NCBI GenBank assembly: GCA_964236105.1
Contig: CAXSBC010000002.1
Coordinates: forward strand, 186,001-250,000
Direction of reading: 5' to 3'
From: Lichenicola sp964236105
GTDB taxonomy: Bacteria; Pseudomonadota; Alphaproteobacteria; Acetobacterales; Acetobacteraceae
DNA: 64,000 nt
Below are positions 28,292 to 36,916 of this stretch, in pieces (the first letter of the stretch is position 1; the number at the start of each line of letters is the position of its first letter). The notes beneath the pieces are model-generated. The model did no database searches and had not been told where the DNA came from. It saw only the letters and a list, made by a program, of their open reading frames with translations. The position numbers and the translations under genes were made by a program.

Positions 28292-28899
28292 CAGCGCACA
28301 TCCCCCGTCTCTGCATCAGGCTTCACGACCGCGCCCAGCGTCTCCACGATCACCGAATGGTTGGTGTAGACGCAGATGTCGCCGGCGATGCGCATCGCCC
28401 GGCGCGCGACCTCCTCGGCATCCAGCCCGTCGATGGTCATCAGCGCGCGTGCGGCGGCAAGCGCGTAGTTGCCGCCCGAGCCGATCGCGATCACGCCGTC
28501 CTCGGGCTCCAGCACGTCGCCGTTGCCAGTCAGGGTAAAGGAGCGGGTCTCGTCGGCCACCGCCATCATCGCCTCGAGCCGGCGCAGATAGCGATCGGTG
28601 CGCCAGTCCTTGGCGAGCTCGACGCAGGCGCGCTCGAGCTGGTTCGGGTAGCGCTCCAGCTTGGCCTCGAGCCGCTCCAGCAGGGTGAAGGCATCGGCGG
28701 TGGCGCCGGCAAAGCCCGACAGGATCGTGCTGTTCGGGCCGATCCGGCGCACCTTGCGGGCGTTGCCCTTGATCACGGTCTGGCCGAGCGTCACCTGGCC
28801 GTCGCCCGCCATCGCCACCTGGGCCCCGCGTCGCACGCACAGGATGGTGGTGCCGTGCCAGCCGATCGGGTCGTGACTGGTCGATTGAGTCGTTTGCAT
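28291..28899 (-). CDS. hslV: ATP-dependent protease peptidase subunit HslV
   Basis: Proteasome-like threonine peptidase. 202 residues; the nucleophile is T17 in GWHGTTILCVRRG, exposed after removal of the 16-residue propeptide. GDGQVTLGQTVIKGNARKVR is the family hallmark. First gene of the hslVU pair on the minus strand; the ATG chosen gives a typical short propeptide. Confidence 0.97.
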   Translation of the reverse strand: MQTTQSTSHDPIGWHGTTILCVRRGAQVAMAGDGQVTLGQTVIKGNARKVRRIGPNSTILSGFAGATADAFTLLERLEAKLERYPNQLERACVELAKDWRTDRYLRRLEAMMAVADETRSFTLTGNGDVLEPEDGVIAIGSGGNYALAAARALMTIDGLDAEEVARRAMRIAGDICVYTNHSVIVETLGAVVKPDAETGDVR

Positions 28900-28958
28900 G
28901 ACCAGAGGAGATAGAACGCGCCGCCGGCTGCGCAAGCATCCCGACCGGAGTGCCGGTC

Positions 28959-29330
28959 CTAGCGCGGGGGCTGGCCGTCCAGCATCTGCTTGGCGATCGC
29001 GACCAGCTCGTTCGGCCGGAACGGCTTTCGCAGCAGCACCTCGCGCTCGCCCATCGCATGGCCCTCCGCCGCTTCCGGCCGGCCGGTGATGTAGATGATC
29101 GCCACGTCCGGGCACAGCATCCGGGCGATCGCCGCGAACACGAAGCCGTTGCGGCGGGTGCCGAGGTCGAGGTCGGCGACCACCACCCGCGGCGTCCGCT
29201 CCTCGCGCAACGCCGCCAGCGCCTCGCTCTCGCTGCCGGCGCCGATCACCTCCAGCCCTTCCTCGCGCAGTGCCTCGACCAGCGTCATCCGGACCAGCGG
29301 ATCGTCGTCGAGGACAAGCAGATCACACAT
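28959..29330 (-). CDS. single-domain response regulator (receiver only)
   Basis: 123 residues consisting of one CheY-like receiver. Acidic pocket LLVLDDDPLVR, phosphoacceptor D53 in VVVADLDLG, conserved Thr in AIIYITGRPE and Lys in LLRKPFRPNEL. No output domain and no histidine kinase nearby, so the partner is unknown. It lies 59 nt beyond the hslV start on the same strand, so it is upstream of hslVU and could be co-transcribed. Confidence 0.88.
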   Translation of the reverse strand: MCDLLVLDDDPLVRMTLVEALREEGLEVIGAGSESEALAALREERTPRVVVADLDLGTRRNGFVFAAIARMLCPDVAIIYITGRPEAAEGHAMGEREVLLRKPFRPNELVAIAKQMLDGQPPR

Positions 29331-29540
29331 GGCGAGGCCGCTCCGGGCAGGAGGTTCAGCAGGCTGAAAGCATCCCGGAGCGTCCGGTTGCCGCCTTGAC
29401 GCTATACCCGCTCCGTCTGCTCGGCGCGACATCGTCTGGCGGGCATCCGTGATCGGCATCCTTGCCAGCCGGCGCAATTCACTTGACGCGTTTATCGTTA
29501 AAATGAGAACATTTAGAGAACACAGACTGCCGGAGCGGCC

Positions 29541-29885
29541 ATGATCGCGCGTCCGAACTTCATCGAGCTGCCGTCGCGGGACATCGATCCGGCCCGGACC
29601 TTCTATGCGGCCGCGTTCGGCTGGAAGCTGAACGGCTACGGCCCGAGCTACGCCTGCACCTTGACCGGCGACGTCGATGTCGGGCTGCAGGCGGACCCGG
29701 ACGAGGTGACGCAGGCGCCTCTGCCGGTGATCCAGGTCGATGACCTCGACGCCACGCTGCAGGCGGTGGTCGATGCCGGCGGGCGTATCGTGCGGCCGAT
29801 CTTCGCCTTTCCGGGCGGCCGCCGCTTCCAGTTTCGCGATCCGAACGGCAACGAGCTCGCGGCGATGCAGCCCGATCCCGACTGA
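29541..29885 (+). CDS. VOC (glyoxalase/bleomycin-resistance fold) family protein
   Basis: 114 residues: FIELPSRDIDPARTFYAAAFGWKL at the N-terminus and FQFRDPNGNELAAMQ at the C-terminus, the two strands bearing the potential metal ligands (Glu in ELPS, Glu in NELA). Single-domain members act as dimers on small substrates or bind drugs. The upstream 200 bp is AT-richer than average (TTATCGTTAAAATG), so a promoter is likely there, but no well-spaced pair of elements was found. Confidence 0.8.
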   Translation: MIARPNFIELPSRDIDPARTFYAAAFGWKLNGYGPSYACTLTGDVDVGLQADPDEVTQAPLPVIQVDDLDATLQAVVDAGGRIVRPIFAFPGGRRFQFRDPNGNELAAMQPDPD

Positions 29886-30212
29886 CCTTCCCCGGGGGCC
29901 GTCCTGGGTCGCCGGCGGCCACGCTCGCCCTGCTGTGCACGGCCTGCTCCGACGCCGCCTGCGCCGCCGGTCCGCGTCGCCCGATCTCATCCCGGCCACC
30001 GTCGCGTCGCGCCCGATGCGCCCGGCATCGCGGACCTGCCAGCCGCGGTGCCGAGGCCCGACCGCGAGGGGGCCCGAACGCCGGCGTCTTCGCGCGGCGA
30101 GGCCGATCGGCACGAGCCGACGGACCTCCCGATGTTGCCGCCGCGGCGCAGCTGGGTTTAGGTGCATCCTGCCGGAAGGCGGCCGGCACCGCCGGCACTT
30201 GGGAGAGATCGG
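29886..30212. other. intergenic region with no recognised gene
   Basis: 327 nt without a frame that resembles a protein on either strand. Only a good ribosome-binding site (GGGAGAG) at the extreme right, belonging to the next gene, could be seen. Confidence 0.6.
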
Positions 30213-30623
30213 ATGATCGGCAGCACCCGGACCGCGCGATGGCCCGGCCGCACACGAAACGGAGCCGATCCGGACCGGCCGCGAACCCCGCTGCTGCTGC
30301 TGCGGCTCGGACTATGGAGCGTGCTGCACTTCGCGTTCTATTTTCTGCAGCAGCTGGCCGAGCTGCTCGCACCTCTGCTGCTGGTCGCCGGCATCGGCTG
30401 GTGGGCGCTGCCGAAGATCGTCGCCGCGATCACCGTGGGAGCCAGCAACGCGGATCCGCAGGCGCGCGACCTCTTGAACACCATCTCCGCCACGATTCCG
30501 GCCGGAGTTCGTCTGGCCGGCCACTGGATCACGCCAGGCGGCCTGATCCTGGACGGCCTGCTGCTGATGGCGATCGCTGCGATCGGCGCCACGCTGTCGG
30601 CACTTGCCGCCCGCAGCATGTGA
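30213..30623 (+). CDS. membrane protein of unknown function, two predicted helices
   Basis: 136 residues. A basic N-terminal tail is followed by a first helix (LLAPLLLVAGIGWWALPKIVAAI) preceded by an amphipathic stretch, and a second near the C-terminus (LILDGLLLMAIAAIGATLSAL). A GGGAGAG site 6 nt before the ATG fixes the start. Convergent with the zinc-ribbon gene, 15 nt apart. Not recognised. Confidence 0.6.
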   Translation: MIGSTRTARWPGRTRNGADPDRPRTPLLLLRLGLWSVLHFAFYFLQQLAELLAPLLLVAGIGWWALPKIVAAITVGASNADPQARDLLNTISATIPAGVRLAGHWITPGGLILDGLLLMAIAAIGATLSALAARSM

Positions 30624-30638
30624 GCAGGCGGCCGCGGC

Positions 30639-31094
30639 CTACGGGCCGCCGGGCAGCAGGCGATACAGCCTCAGGCTCGGCGGCCAGCCATGCCCGATCG
30701 CCCCGCGCCAGTGCCAGAAGGCGAACGCCGCGACGCCGATCAGCAGGCCGCTCAGCCCCCACAGCACCAGCCAGACAATGTCGGCGCGGGGGACAGGCCG
30801 GCGCAGGCCGGGTCCGGAGATCCGCGCCTCCGCCTGCAACGACCCCAGCGGCGACAGGCTGATGGCGGGCGCGTCCCGGGGTGTCGGCGACGCGACATCG
30901 GCCGCATCGGCCGGCGCCGGTGCGTCGAAATCGGCATCGGCACCGGCCTGGGCATCGGTGTCCGCCGGCGGTTCCGGATCGGCGGCCGGCACCACCCGCC
31001 ACTCCGCCGAGCAGCGGGCGCAACGCAGCTTGCGCGGCCGCTGCAGCTCCGGGATCTGGTACTGGGCTGCGCAGGACGGACACAGGACGTGCAT
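30639..31094 (-). CDS. zinc-ribbon (MJ0042-type) domain membrane protein
   Basis: 151 residues. The first 35 residues hold two CxxC knuckles (VLCPSCAAQYQIP and LRCARCSAEWRV), the MJ0042 zinc ribbon. An acidic, Ala/Asp/Pro-rich linker follows, then one membrane helix (VLWGLSGLLIGVAAFAFW) and a short tail. Such proteins commonly sit next to ftsEX in alphaproteobacteria, as here (divergent, about 100 nt). Role unknown. Start MHVLCPSC chosen so that the ribbon is N-terminal. Confidence 0.8.
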   Translation of the reverse strand: MHVLCPSCAAQYQIPELQRPRKLRCARCSAEWRVVPAADPEPPADTDAQAGADADFDAPAPADAADVASPTPRDAPAISLSPLGSLQAEARISGPGLRRPVPRADIVWLVLWGLSGLLIGVAAFAFWHWRGAIGHGWPPSLRLYRLLPGGP

Positions 31095-31192
31095 GGTCGG
31101 ACGCTGCGACTCCGGTTCGATGACACAGACTGCCAGCAATTCCTTCAGCTTTCGTCAATGCCGGGCGATGGCCGGGTGACGGGCGGGGCGGC

Positions 31193-31861
31193 ATGATCCA
31201 GCTGCGCGAGGTGGGTCTGCGCTACGAGCGCGGCGATGCCGGCATCGCGGTGCTGCAGGCGATCAGCGCCGAGATCCCGTCCGGCGCGTTCCGCTGGGTC
31301 CTGGGCGCATCGGGTGCCGGCAAGTCCAGCCTGCTGCGGCTGCTGAACCTGAGCGCCCGGCCCAGCGAGGGCCGCCTGGAGCTGTTCGGCGTTTCCGTCG
31401 TGCGCGCGCGTCGCAGCGCGCTGGCACGGCTGCGGCGGCGCACCGGCAGCGTGTTCCAGGACCTCCGCCTGCTGCCCGAGCTCAACGTCTACGACAACGT
31501 GGCGCTGCGGCTGCGCCTGGACGGGCTGGCCGAGGACCGCGTCGAGGCCGAGGTCACCGAGATGCTGCGCTGGGTCGGGCTCGGCCGGAAGCTGCAGGCC
31601 CGGCCGTCGCAGCTGTCCGGCGGCGAGCAGCAGCGGGTCGCGGTCGCCCGTGCCGTGGTGCACCGCCCGCCTTTGCTGCTGGCCGACGAGCCGACCGGCG
31701 CGCTCGACGAGCCGCAGGCGGTGCGGCTGATGCAGCTGTTCCTCGAGCTCAACCAGATGGGCTCGACGGTGCTGGTCGCGACCCACAACGAGATGCTGGT
31801 CCGGCGCTTTCCCGCCGCCGCCCTCAGGCTGGAACGCGGCAGGCTGGTGGATCATGGCTAG
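31193..31861 (+). CDS. ftsE: cell division ATP-binding protein FtsE
   Basis: ATPase of the FtsEX complex, which regulates peptidoglycan hydrolases at the septum. 222 residues with Walker A GASGAGKS (38-45), the signature LSGGEQQRVAVARA, Walker B LLLADEPTGALD and switch His in VATHNEML. It overlaps ftsX by 8 nt. Confidence 0.94.
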   Translation: MIQLREVGLRYERGDAGIAVLQAISAEIPSGAFRWVLGASGAGKSSLLRLLNLSARPSEGRLELFGVSVVRARRSALARLRRRTGSVFQDLRLLPELNVYDNVALRLRLDGLAEDRVEAEVTEMLRWVGLGRKLQARPSQLSGGEQQRVAVARAVVHRPPLLLADEPTGALDEPQAVRLMQLFLELNQMGSTVLVATHNEMLVRRFPAAALRLERGRLVDHG

Positions 31862-32819
31862 CCGCGCCGGCCGGCGCCGGTCCGACGGGCTCGGCCTGCG
31901 TCGGGCGATGTCGGACCGGCTGCTGCCGGCGCTGGTCGCGGCGATGACGTTCCTGGCCGCCCTGGCGCTCGCCGGCGCGGTGGCGGCGTCGCTGCTGGCC
32001 GAGCGCTGGAGCGCGGGGGCGGCGGCGATCCTGACCGTGCAGGTGCCGCACGGCGACGACGCGGCCGCGACCGCGGCGGCCGGGCCGGGTGCGCCGACGC
32101 GGATCGATGCGGTGATGCGCCTGCTCGCGGCGGAGCCGTCGGTCGCCGCGGTCCACCACCTGGACCGGCAGGCCCTCGGCCGCCTGCTCTCCCCCTGGCT
32201 CGGCGATGTCGACAGCATCGCGCTGCCGCTGCCGGCGGTCGTGCAGCTGCAGCTGCGCGCGGGAGCCGTCGGGCCGGCGGACCTCGGCGCCAGGCTCGAC
32301 ACCGCCGCACCCGGCACGCTGCTGGAGCGCAACGGCGCCTGGAACGACCGGCTCGTGGCCCTGACCGACAGCCTGCAGGCCTGCGCCGGACTCGCCCTGC
32401 TGGTCGTGGCCGGCGTCGCGGTGGCGGTGGTCGCGGTCGCGACCCGCGCCGGGCTGAGCGCGCGGCGGCAGGCGATCGAGATCGTGCACGGGCTGGGCGC
32501 CACCGACAGCTACATCGCCGGCCGCTTCGCCGGTCGCGCGACCCGGCTGGCGGTGCTGGGCGGGGTCGCCGGCACCGTGCTGTCGGTGCCGCTGCTGCTC
32601 GCCCTCTGTCAGCTGGCGGCACCCTTCGCAGCCCAGGCCGGATCGGCCGCCCCGGTTCCGTCCGGGGGTGCGCTGCCGCCCTGGACGCTGGCCAGCCTGC
32701 TCGCCCGGCTGCCGCTGCCGCTCTGGATCGGCCTGCCGCTGCTGCCGATGGTCGCGGCCCTGATCGGCTGGGGCACCGCGCAGGCGACCGTGCGCACCTG
32801 GCTGCGGCAGCTGCCATGA
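31854..32819 (+). CDS. ftsX: cell division permease FtsX
   Basis: Membrane partner of FtsE, 321 residues. One N-terminal helix (LLPALVAAMTFLAALALAGA), a periplasmic domain of about 110 residues, and three C-terminal helices beginning AGLALLVVAGVAVAVVAVAT. The segment QAIEIVHGLGATDSYIAGRF is the conserved coupling region. Overlaps ftsE upstream and the next gene downstream (ATGA). Confidence 0.9.
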   Translation: MASRAGRRRSDGLGLRRAMSDRLLPALVAAMTFLAALALAGAVAASLLAERWSAGAAAILTVQVPHGDDAAATAAAGPGAPTRIDAVMRLLAAEPSVAAVHHLDRQALGRLLSPWLGDVDSIALPLPAVVQLQLRAGAVGPADLGARLDTAAPGTLLERNGAWNDRLVALTDSLQACAGLALLVVAGVAVAVVAVATRAGLSARRQAIEIVHGLGATDSYIAGRFAGRATRLAVLGGVAGTVLSVPLLLALCQLAAPFAAQAGSAAPVPSGGALPPWTLASLLARLPLPLWIGLPLLPMVAALIGWGTAQATVRTWLRQLP

Positions 32820-33469
32820 CGGCGCCGCCACGGCCGGGGCCGCGCCCGGCACCGCGGCCAGGCGTCGGGCGCGTGCCGCGCCGCCGCCTGCTGGCAGCCG
32901 TCGGGCTGCTGCTCTCCGCCCTGGTGCTGGCCTGGTGCGGCGGCTTCGCCTGGTTCGCCTACACCGCGACCTGGCCGGCATCGGAGGTGCCGGCAGCCGA
33001 CGGGATCGTCGTGCTGACCGGCGGCGCCGGCCGGATCGAGGCGGCCATGGCGCTGCTGGCGCGCAACCGGGCTCGGCTGATGCTGATCTCGGGCGTGTCG
33101 GAACATCTGGAGCTCGATCAGGTGACGCGCGCGGCGGGGCTGACGGTTCCCGCAGGCCTGGCCGAGCGGATCGCTCTCGGCCACAGCGCGACGTCGACGG
33201 TCGGCAACGCGATGGAGACCGCAGCCTGGGCCAGGGCCAACGGCCTGCATTCGCTGATCGTGGTCACCGCCGGCTACCACATGCGGCGGGCACTCGCCGA
33301 GATCGGCACCGCGCTGCCCGACATGCCGCTGCATCCGGACCCGGTGCAGCCGCCGGCGCTGACGCGTTTCGGCTTCGGCACGCTGCGCCTGCTGGCCTCG
33401 GAATACAGCAAGTGGCTGGCTGTGCTGTTCGGCCTCACCGGATCGGCCCACCTGCAGGAGATCGCCTGA
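32816..33469 (+). CDS. YdcF/SanA (DUF218) family membrane-anchored protein
   Basis: 217 residues: one N-terminal helix (LLAAVGLLLSALVLAWCGGF), then the DUF218 domain with DGIVVLTGGAGRIEAAMALL, a central SATSTVGNAMETAAW and VTAGYHMRRALAEI. Homologues affect envelope integrity and lipid-carrier recycling. It is coupled to ftsX by an ATGA overlap and followed after 4 nt by the acyltransferase gene, so ftsE-ftsX-ydcF-plsC looks like one envelope operon. Confidence 0.85.
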   Translation: MTAPPRPGPRPAPRPGVGRVPRRRLLAAVGLLLSALVLAWCGGFAWFAYTATWPASEVPAADGIVVLTGGAGRIEAAMALLARNRARLMLISGVSEHLELDQVTRAAGLTVPAGLAERIALGHSATSTVGNAMETAAWARANGLHSLIVVTAGYHMRRALAEIGTALPDMPLHPDPVQPPALTRFGFGTLRLLASEYSKWLAVLFGLTGSAHLQEIA

Positions 33470-33473
33470 CGCC

Positions 33474-34250
33474 ATGACATCGAGCCTCACGGTGCTCCGC
33501 TCGGCGCTGTTCGCCCTGTACTTCCTGCTGCTGACGGTGCTGATGGGCGTGGGCGCCTTCTGGGTCAGGCTGGTGATGCCGCGGCTGGCGCTCGGCTACG
33601 CGAAACGCTGGGCCGGGCTGACCCTGGCCGGCCTGCGCGTCATCTGCGGGGTCCGCATCGAGGTCAGCGGCCGCGAGCACCTGGCGCGACCGGGCCCGAT
33701 GCTGATCGCCTCGCAGCACCAGTCGGCGTTCGACGCGCTGGTCTGGATGAATCTGGTCCCCCGCCCCGCCTACGTGATGAAGCGCGAGCTGACCCGGATC
33801 CCGCTGGTCGGTCCGATGCTGCTGCTCGCCGGCATGATCCCGCTGGAGCGTGGGGGTGCCGCCGCGGCACTCCGGCAGCTGATGCGGCAGACCGACCGCG
33901 CGGTCGCCGATGGGCGGCAGATCGTCATCTTCCCCGAGGGCACCCGCGTCGAGGCCGGGCGGATCCTGCCGCTGCAGCCCGGGGTGGCGGCGCTCGCCGG
34001 CCATGCCGGGCTGCCGGTGCTGCCGGTGGCCACCGACTCCGGACGCTGCTGGTCGCGACGCGGCTTCATCAAGCGGCCCGGGACCATCCATGTCGACATC
34101 GCCGCACCGGTGCCTGCGGGCCTCCGCCGCGCCCCGCTGCTGGCCGCGATCCGTGCCGGATGGGACACGGCCGGCATACGAAGTGCGGCGGATAAGCCTG
34201 TGGATAATCTTGTGGGACATTTTTTCGCATCCGGGGACGGACGGCGCTGA
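33474..34250 (+). CDS. 1-acyl-sn-glycerol-3-phosphate acyltransferase (PlsC-like)
   Basis: 258 residues. The HX4D acyltransferase motif is in ASQHQSAFDALVW and the acceptor-binding motif is IVIFPEGTRVEAG. An N-terminal helix anchors it to the inner membrane. It should acylate lysophosphatidate in phospholipid synthesis. The last 20 codons, after a conserved-looking AAIRAGWDTAG, contain a perfect DnaA box, so the C-terminal tail is unusual DNA as well as protein. Confidence 0.88.
   Translation: MTSSLTVLRSALFALYFLLLTVLMGVGAFWVRLVMPRLALGYAKRWAGLTLAGLRVICGVRIEVSGREHLARPGPMLIASQHQSAFDALVWMNLVPRPAYVMKRELTRIPLVGPMLLLAGMIPLERGGAAAALRQLMRQTDRAVADGRQIVIFPEGTRVEAGRILPLQPGVAALAGHAGLPVLPVATDSGRCWSRRGFIKRPGTIHVDIAAPVPAGLRRAPLLAAIRAGWDTAGIRSAADKPVDNLVGHFFASGDGRR
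34199..34207 (-). promoter_or_regulatory. perfect DnaA box (TTATCCACA on the minus strand), copy 1
   Basis: TGTGGATAA on the plus strand, the exact reverse complement of the consensus box. It lies in the last codons of the plsC-like gene, within a 14-bp direct repeat GCCTGTGGATAATC shared with copy 2, and is followed by ACATTTTTTC. Confidence 0.6.
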
Positions 34251-34452
34251 GAGCGGTCGGTTTCGGGGCCGCTGCCGGAGCCGCGAACGCCCGCATCCAC
34301 CGGTCCGCAACCGGCCCCGGCGAGGACCTTCGCAAAGACGGCGTTGCGCACTGCAAGAACCGCCAGTTCCCGATTCTCCCCCGCCTGCCGGTGCGACCGC
34401 GGGCCAGCCGGCGGAAGGGCGCGGGCCGGTGCGGCCAGGTGACGAGCCGGCC

Positions 34453-34461
34453 TGTGGATAA
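34453..34461 (-). promoter_or_regulatory. perfect DnaA box, copy 2
   Basis: Second exact TGTGGATAA, 254 bp after copy 1 and in the same orientation, in the 298-bp gap before the DUF2125 gene. The gap holds no gene I can recognise. The surrounding bases repeat copy 1 for 14 bp. Confidence 0.6.
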
Positions 34462-34548
34462 TCATCCTGACGGGTGCCGGGATAGGGTGAATCCGATGGG
34501 CGGAGGGCCGCATCTTCAAGGGCTTCGCCCGTGCAGGCGAGATGATCT

Positions 34549-35676
34549 ATGAAGCGTGGCATGCTACCGTTCCCTCGTCGCCGCGATGGTGCGCGATCGG
34601 CCCGGCTGCGAGCGGGCGTCGCCGCCGCCCTGGTGCTCGCGACACTGCTGGTCGGGCTCGACACGCTGGCCTGGTTCCGGCTCGAGCGGAGTCTCGACCG
34701 ACGGCTGGACCGATTCGCCCTCGCCGCGCGCGCGGCCGGCTGGCGGTTCAGCGCCCAGGCCGGCGAGCGTGGCGGCTGGCCCCTGGCCGCCAGCCTGACG
34801 CTGCTGCGGCCGTCGCTGCGCGGCACCGGGTCGCCGCTCCCGGGCGACATCGCCTGGTCCGGCGACGCGGTGACGCTCGATCTGTCGCCGCTGCATCCCG
34901 GGCACGCGACCGTGCTGGCGCAGGGCACCCAGAGCCTGTCGATCGCCGGCGAGTCGCGGATGCGGCTGCTGCTGCGCTTCTGGGGGTCGCGGATCGCGCT
35001 GCAGCTGCCGGCCGACCGGCAGGCTCCGGCGTCGGGGGCCCTGCGCCTGGACGCGGACGCGCTGCATGTGGCGGCACCCGGCGCCGGGCCCGACGACATC
35101 GCCCTGGTCGCGGGCCTGACGGCACGGCTGCGCTGGCAGACGGCACCCGGCGCGGCGGGCGTGGCGCCGGATACGGCGGCGCTGTCGCTGCTGCTGCGCG
35201 ACGTCGCCCTGCCCGCCCGGCTCGGCGCGGGGGGAGACCGCGTGCTGCAGAAGGCGCGGCTGGAGGCCCGGCTGGTCGGCCGCATCCCCCAACAGGCGAT
35301 GCCGCTCATCGATGCGCTCGACCAGTGGCGGCAATCGGGCGGCCGCCTGCGGATCGAGGAGGCGAGCGTCGACTGGGGCCGTGCGGCGGCTGCGGCGGGA
35401 GGCGAGGCGGCGCTGGGGGCGGACGGCACGGCGAATGGCCGCTTCGACCTGACCGTGACCGACGCGGACGAGATCCTGCGGCAGCTGCGCGACGCCGGTC
35501 TGATCGATCCCGCGACCATGCTGGCCGCAGGTGCCGTGATCGGCCTGATCGCCGCCGGACAGGACGGTCCGCGCGTGCATCTGCCGCTGCAGCTCCGCGA
35601 CGGCACGCTGCGTCTCGGCGAGATCCCGCTGCTGCGGACCGGAACGCTGCTGCCGCCGGCAGCGGACGCGCGGTGA
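34549..35676 (+). CDS. DUF2125 domain protein
   Basis: 375 residues, an alphaproteobacterial envelope protein of unknown function. A basic start is followed by one helix (AGVAAALVLATLLVGLDTLAW), and then a beta-rich periplasmic domain with the family blocks GWRFSAQAGERGGWPLAASL near residue 64 and LRIEEASVDWG near 275. It probably faces the periplasm anchored by the N-terminus. No operon partner is evident. Confidence 0.75.
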   Translation: MKRGMLPFPRRRDGARSARLRAGVAAALVLATLLVGLDTLAWFRLERSLDRRLDRFALAARAAGWRFSAQAGERGGWPLAASLTLLRPSLRGTGSPLPGDIAWSGDAVTLDLSPLHPGHATVLAQGTQSLSIAGESRMRLLLRFWGSRIALQLPADRQAPASGALRLDADALHVAAPGAGPDDIALVAGLTARLRWQTAPGAAGVAPDTAALSLLLRDVALPARLGAGGDRVLQKARLEARLVGRIPQQAMPLIDALDQWRQSGGRLRIEEASVDWGRAAAAAGGEAALGADGTANGRFDLTVTDADEILRQLRDAGLIDPATMLAAGAVIGLIAAGQDGPRVHLPLQLRDGTLRLGEIPLLRTGTLLPPAADAR

Positions 35677-36073
35677 CGAACCCTCGCCGACCGCGGCCCG
35701 CAGGCGGTGCGGGTTCACGGCCGCCTTGCCGATCGGCCCTGCGGTGCTCGCACGGCTGTGGCCTCGACCTCCTCCGCTGCCGGGTGAGGCTCGTTCCGAC
35801 CGGCGTCGTCATGCGCTGCGAATTCGGTGCCAGCTGGTCGCCGGCCGTGGATCGTGGCGCCTGGCGCGGACGTCCGGCAGACCGTGCCGCCGTTGAACAG
35901 CCAGTCGTTGCTGCCGCTGCGGCCCGACGTGCCGATCCCACGATCCCGGCCCGTCCCGACTCCCCGCTTACGGGTGGTCCGCGGCAGGGTCGGCCGGGAG
36001 GCGCGTCGTCACCGGGCCTGGTTCCGTCGCTGGCCCAGGGCGTCCGCCGCCGCCCTCTGCGGCCCGAGGCCGC
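35677..36073. other. intergenic region between convergent genes, nothing recognised
   Basis: 397 nt between the DUF2125 stop and the phaR stop. Open frames exist on both strands because of the high GC, but none looks like a protein and no start has a convincing ribosome-binding site. It may be decayed coding DNA. Confidence 0.5.
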
Positions 36074-36733
36074 TCATCCCCGGGTGACGCGGCCGAGGCC
36101 GCGATCCGGCGGCTCGTCGCCAGCCGGACCCGGAGCCGCCTTGGACGCGGCCAGCTCCCGGGTCAGCCGTTCGATCTCGGCATGCAGGCTGCGGATCTCC
36201 GCCAGGTGGGCGTCCTCCGTGGTCCCGGAGGCCGCCGCCTGCACGGCCTCGCCGTCCTTGCCGCTGCCGGGACGATAGAACGGGGTGAGCAGGGTCTTGG
36301 CGCGCTCGATGATCGGGACTCCGGCCCGGGCCGGGTCGGCGGCTGCCTGGGCCGGCTTGCCCGGCTTCTGCGGCTGTGCCGCCGCACGCTGCTGGGCGGC
36401 GAACTGGTCCATGATCTGCTCGAGATAGCCCGGCACCAGACCCTGCATGCTGTCGCCGTAGAAGCCGATGAGCTGGCGCAGGAACACCGTCGGCAGCATA
36501 TTGCGCCCCTTGGTCTCCTCCTCGACGATGATCTGGGTCAGGACGCTGCGGGTGATGTCGTCGCCGGTCTTGGCATCGAAGACCACGAAGTCGCGGGACT
36601 GCCGGACCATCCCCGCGAGCGTGTCCAGCGTGATGTAGATCGAACTTTCGGTGTCGTAGAGACGGCGGTTGGCGTATTTCTTGATGACGACCGGTGTGAC
36701 CGGGCGATCGGTTTCCGGCAATGTGCCCTCCAT
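36074..36733 (-). CDS. phaR: polyhydroxyalkanoate synthesis regulator PhaR
   Basis: 219-residue DNA-binding repressor that also binds PHA granules and controls phasin and PHA genes. The N-terminal domain is diagnostic: VVIKKYANRRLYDTESSIYI, then TLAGMVRQSRDFVVFDAKTG and DDITRSVLTQIIVEEE. The C-terminal half is low-complexity Ala/Gln/Pro with a final coiled segment. No phaC or phasin gene is in the window. Confidence 0.94.
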   Translation of the reverse strand: MEGTLPETDRPVTPVVIKKYANRRLYDTESSIYITLDTLAGMVRQSRDFVVFDAKTGDDITRSVLTQIIVEEETKGRNMLPTVFLRQLIGFYGDSMQGLVPGYLEQIMDQFAAQQRAAAQPQKPGKPAQAAADPARAGVPIIERAKTLLTPFYRPGSGKDGEAVQAAASGTTEDAHLAEIRSLHAEIERLTRELAASKAAPGPAGDEPPDRGLGRVTRG

Positions 36734-36916
36734 CCCGGTCCAGACATGCGCCAGGATAGCATGACGACCGGATGCGTGCGCAAATCACCGCCACGGCCGG
36801 TCGCGGGCGAGCGGCAACCCTTGCCGATTCCTGACAAGGGGTCCATTCCCGGGCCTGCGGCAGCCGGGCGGACCAGGCACCGGCCGTCCGATGCACCGAC
36901 CGCGTCAGGAGCCCCC

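Noticed and set aside
29482..29505. TTGACG and TAAAAT as a promoter for the VOC gene
   Set aside because: Only 10 bp separate them, too short for a standard sigma-70-type promoter.
34196..34463. Calling this region the chromosomal origin
   Set aside because: Two boxes only, no clear AT-rich unwinding segment, no origin-linked genes; kept as a finding, not as an origin.
34542..36278. 578-residue plus-strand frame across the DUF2125 gene and the following gap
   Set aside because: Low-complexity Arg/Ala/Gly sequence, wrong phase of the DUF2125 gene, no ribosome-binding site.
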